The position numbers were made by a program, and so were the translations under genes. Shown piece by piece: positions 53,498-56,750 of a stretch of 56,750 nucleotides of DNA. The notes below the pieces were generated by a model that saw only the letters and a list, made by a program, of their open reading frames with translations, had not been told where the DNA came from and did not search any database. The stretch's first letter is position 1; every line of letters begins with the position of its first letter. Location of the stretch: NCBI GenBank assembly GCA_031291295.1, contig JARLJI010000007.1, positions 1-56,750 on the forward strand, given 5' to 3'. Origin of the DNA: Rhodoferax sp. (GTDB lineage Bacteria; Pseudomonadota; Gammaproteobacteria; Burkholderiales; Burkholderiaceae_C).

Positions 53498-53519
53498 AAC
53501 CCGCGGACTTTCGCGGGTT
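53498..53519 (+). terminator. Hairpin between dnaN and gyrB
   Basis: AACCCGCG pairs perfectly with CGCGGGTT across a six-base loop, with only TTTGG after it. It may be a weak terminator or attenuator that reduces readthrough into gyrB, which starts 22 bases later. Confidence 0.45.
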
Positions 53520-53538
53520 TGGTCATTCAAGAGTTTGA

Positions 53539-56154
<2,616 letters not shown>

Positions 56155-56216
56155 CAGGTGTTTGTGGACAAGGGCATAAAGTGAGAAATTGCTGGGCATA
56201 AGTTGAGGAAGCTACC

Positions 56217-56618
56217 ATGACTGAACTGGCTGAACGTGGCGCAGCGCCCTTTGCGCCGGATTGGGTGTCGCCACCCGGAGATACGATCCTGGATCTACTG
56301 GAAGAGCGCGACTGGACGCAACAGCAGCTGGCCGACCGACTGGGCTTTTCGCTTAAACACGTGAACCAACTTATCAAGGGCAAGGTTGCGCTGACGGAAG
56401 ATGCAGCAATCCGGCTGCAGAGCGTCTTGGGGGCATCAGTAGGCTTCTGGCTGACGCGTGAAGTTCAGTATCGTGAGCGTGCAGCAGTGCTCGATGCCGC
56501 AGCACGCCACACAACGATGGTGCCCTGGTTGGAGCGATTTCCGATCAAGGAGTTAATGGAGACTGGCGCCTTACCCAAGCAACGAATAGACGCTAAAACC
56601 AAACCGGAACTAGTGTAG
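56217..56618 (+). pseudogene. HigA-like XRE regulator, C-terminally truncated next to an IS element
   Basis: The 133-residue frame has the HigA-type start VSPPGDTILDLLEERDWTQQQLADRL with a helix-turn-helix (GFSLKHVNQLIKGKVALTEDAAIRLQ) and reads REVQYRERAAV. Full-length relatives are about three times longer, with a metallopeptidase-like C-terminal part. Here the protein stops at ALPKQRIDAKTKPELV where relatives go on, and an IS630-type transposase gene starts 64 bases later. I therefore read it as cut by IS insertion. The N-terminal DNA-binding part may still be expressed. Confidence 0.7.
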
Positions 56619-56681
56619 TGCGCGTGAAGTAATAGAACTTATTTAAGTCGGCACACTCCAATCGATCAGGAGGTTGGAGCG

Positions 56682-56750
56682 ATGCGGATTGCCAAGACGA
56701 TTGAACTGGACGAGCACACCGAGCGGGAGCTTCGTGTGTTGGCCAGGGGC
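56682..56750 (+). mobile_element. IS630-family transposase, N-terminal 23 codons (runs off right edge)
   Basis: ATG at 56682, preceded by a strong AGGAGG, opens MRIAKTIELDEHTERELRVLARG, which I recognise as the usual start of IS630-family transposases in this group. The left end of the element should lie between about 56612 and 56680, where the upstream regulator is cut. The DDE catalytic part is outside the window. Confidence 0.7.

Overview
The window looks like a chromosomal segment of a high-GC betaproteobacterium of the order Burkholderiales, most likely family Comamonadaceae. This rests on the gene content and order (rpmH-rnpA-yidD-yidC-mnmE facing dnaA-dnaN-gyrB, metX-metW, lptD-surA-rsmA, kdsD-kdsC-lptC), on the protein sequences as I recognise them, and on short dispersed repeats of a kind I associate with that family. 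No rRNA or tRNA gene was seen. The replication origin lies near the right end: genes left of about 50.5 kb mostly read leftward and dnaA, dnaN and gyrB read rightward.

Layout. 0-1.8 kb is a decayed accessory patch with a frameshifted orphan antitoxin, small hypothetical ORFs, a frameshifted small membrane protein and two copies of a dispersed repeat. 1.8-5.4 kb holds a gamma-glutamylcyclotransferase, a SnoaL-like protein, a RES-Xre toxin-antitoxin pair with a clear palindromic operator, and a di-haem peroxidase, divergent from a lipoprotein acid phosphatase. 7.1-11.7 kb has murU-pepP and a rubrerythrin / rubredoxin / rubredoxin reductase set. 11.7-17.9 kb is a leftward operon of two ABC permeases, a binding protein, an ATPase, a PfkB kinase and a 2-hydroxyacid dehydrogenase, controlled by a LacI-type regulator; both the operon and the regulator carry the palindrome known as the Pseudomonas PtxS operator, so I read it as a 2-ketogluconate-type sugar-acid operon with an ABC importer. 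18-21.7 kb holds maeB, a secreted RNase Sa-like enzyme and its barstar inhibitor.

21.7-28.3 kb is the envelope block rsmA-surA-lptD divergent from amgK-rsmE. 28.5-36.5 kb carries yidB, a monoglyceride-lipase-like hydrolase, an M20 peptidase, a DUF1439 lipoprotein, a DUF72 protein, an outer-membrane barrel protein, metX-metW (metX with an in-frame repeat insertion and a terminator-like leader) and a Mn/Ca exporter family protein. 36.6-40.1 kb has amt with a sigma-54 promoter, an ECF sigma factor with a 63-residue zinc anti-sigma factor, and two tandem glycine-rich RRM proteins with a shared leader. 40.2-46.2 kb holds an SDR, lptC-kdsC-kdsD, a CPA2 antiporter, apt and a cyclic-nucleotide-binding protein. 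46.3-56.2 kb is the origin region. The right edge is a HigA-like gene cut short next to the start of an IS630-family transposase.

The observations I rate highest are the PtxS-type operon with an ABC importer, the dispersed repeats that lie in frame inside housekeeping genes, the duplicated RRM leader, the RsrA-spaced minimal anti-sigma factor, and the origin unwinding layout (DnaA box, GC block, TAC trinucleotides, AT-rich tract).
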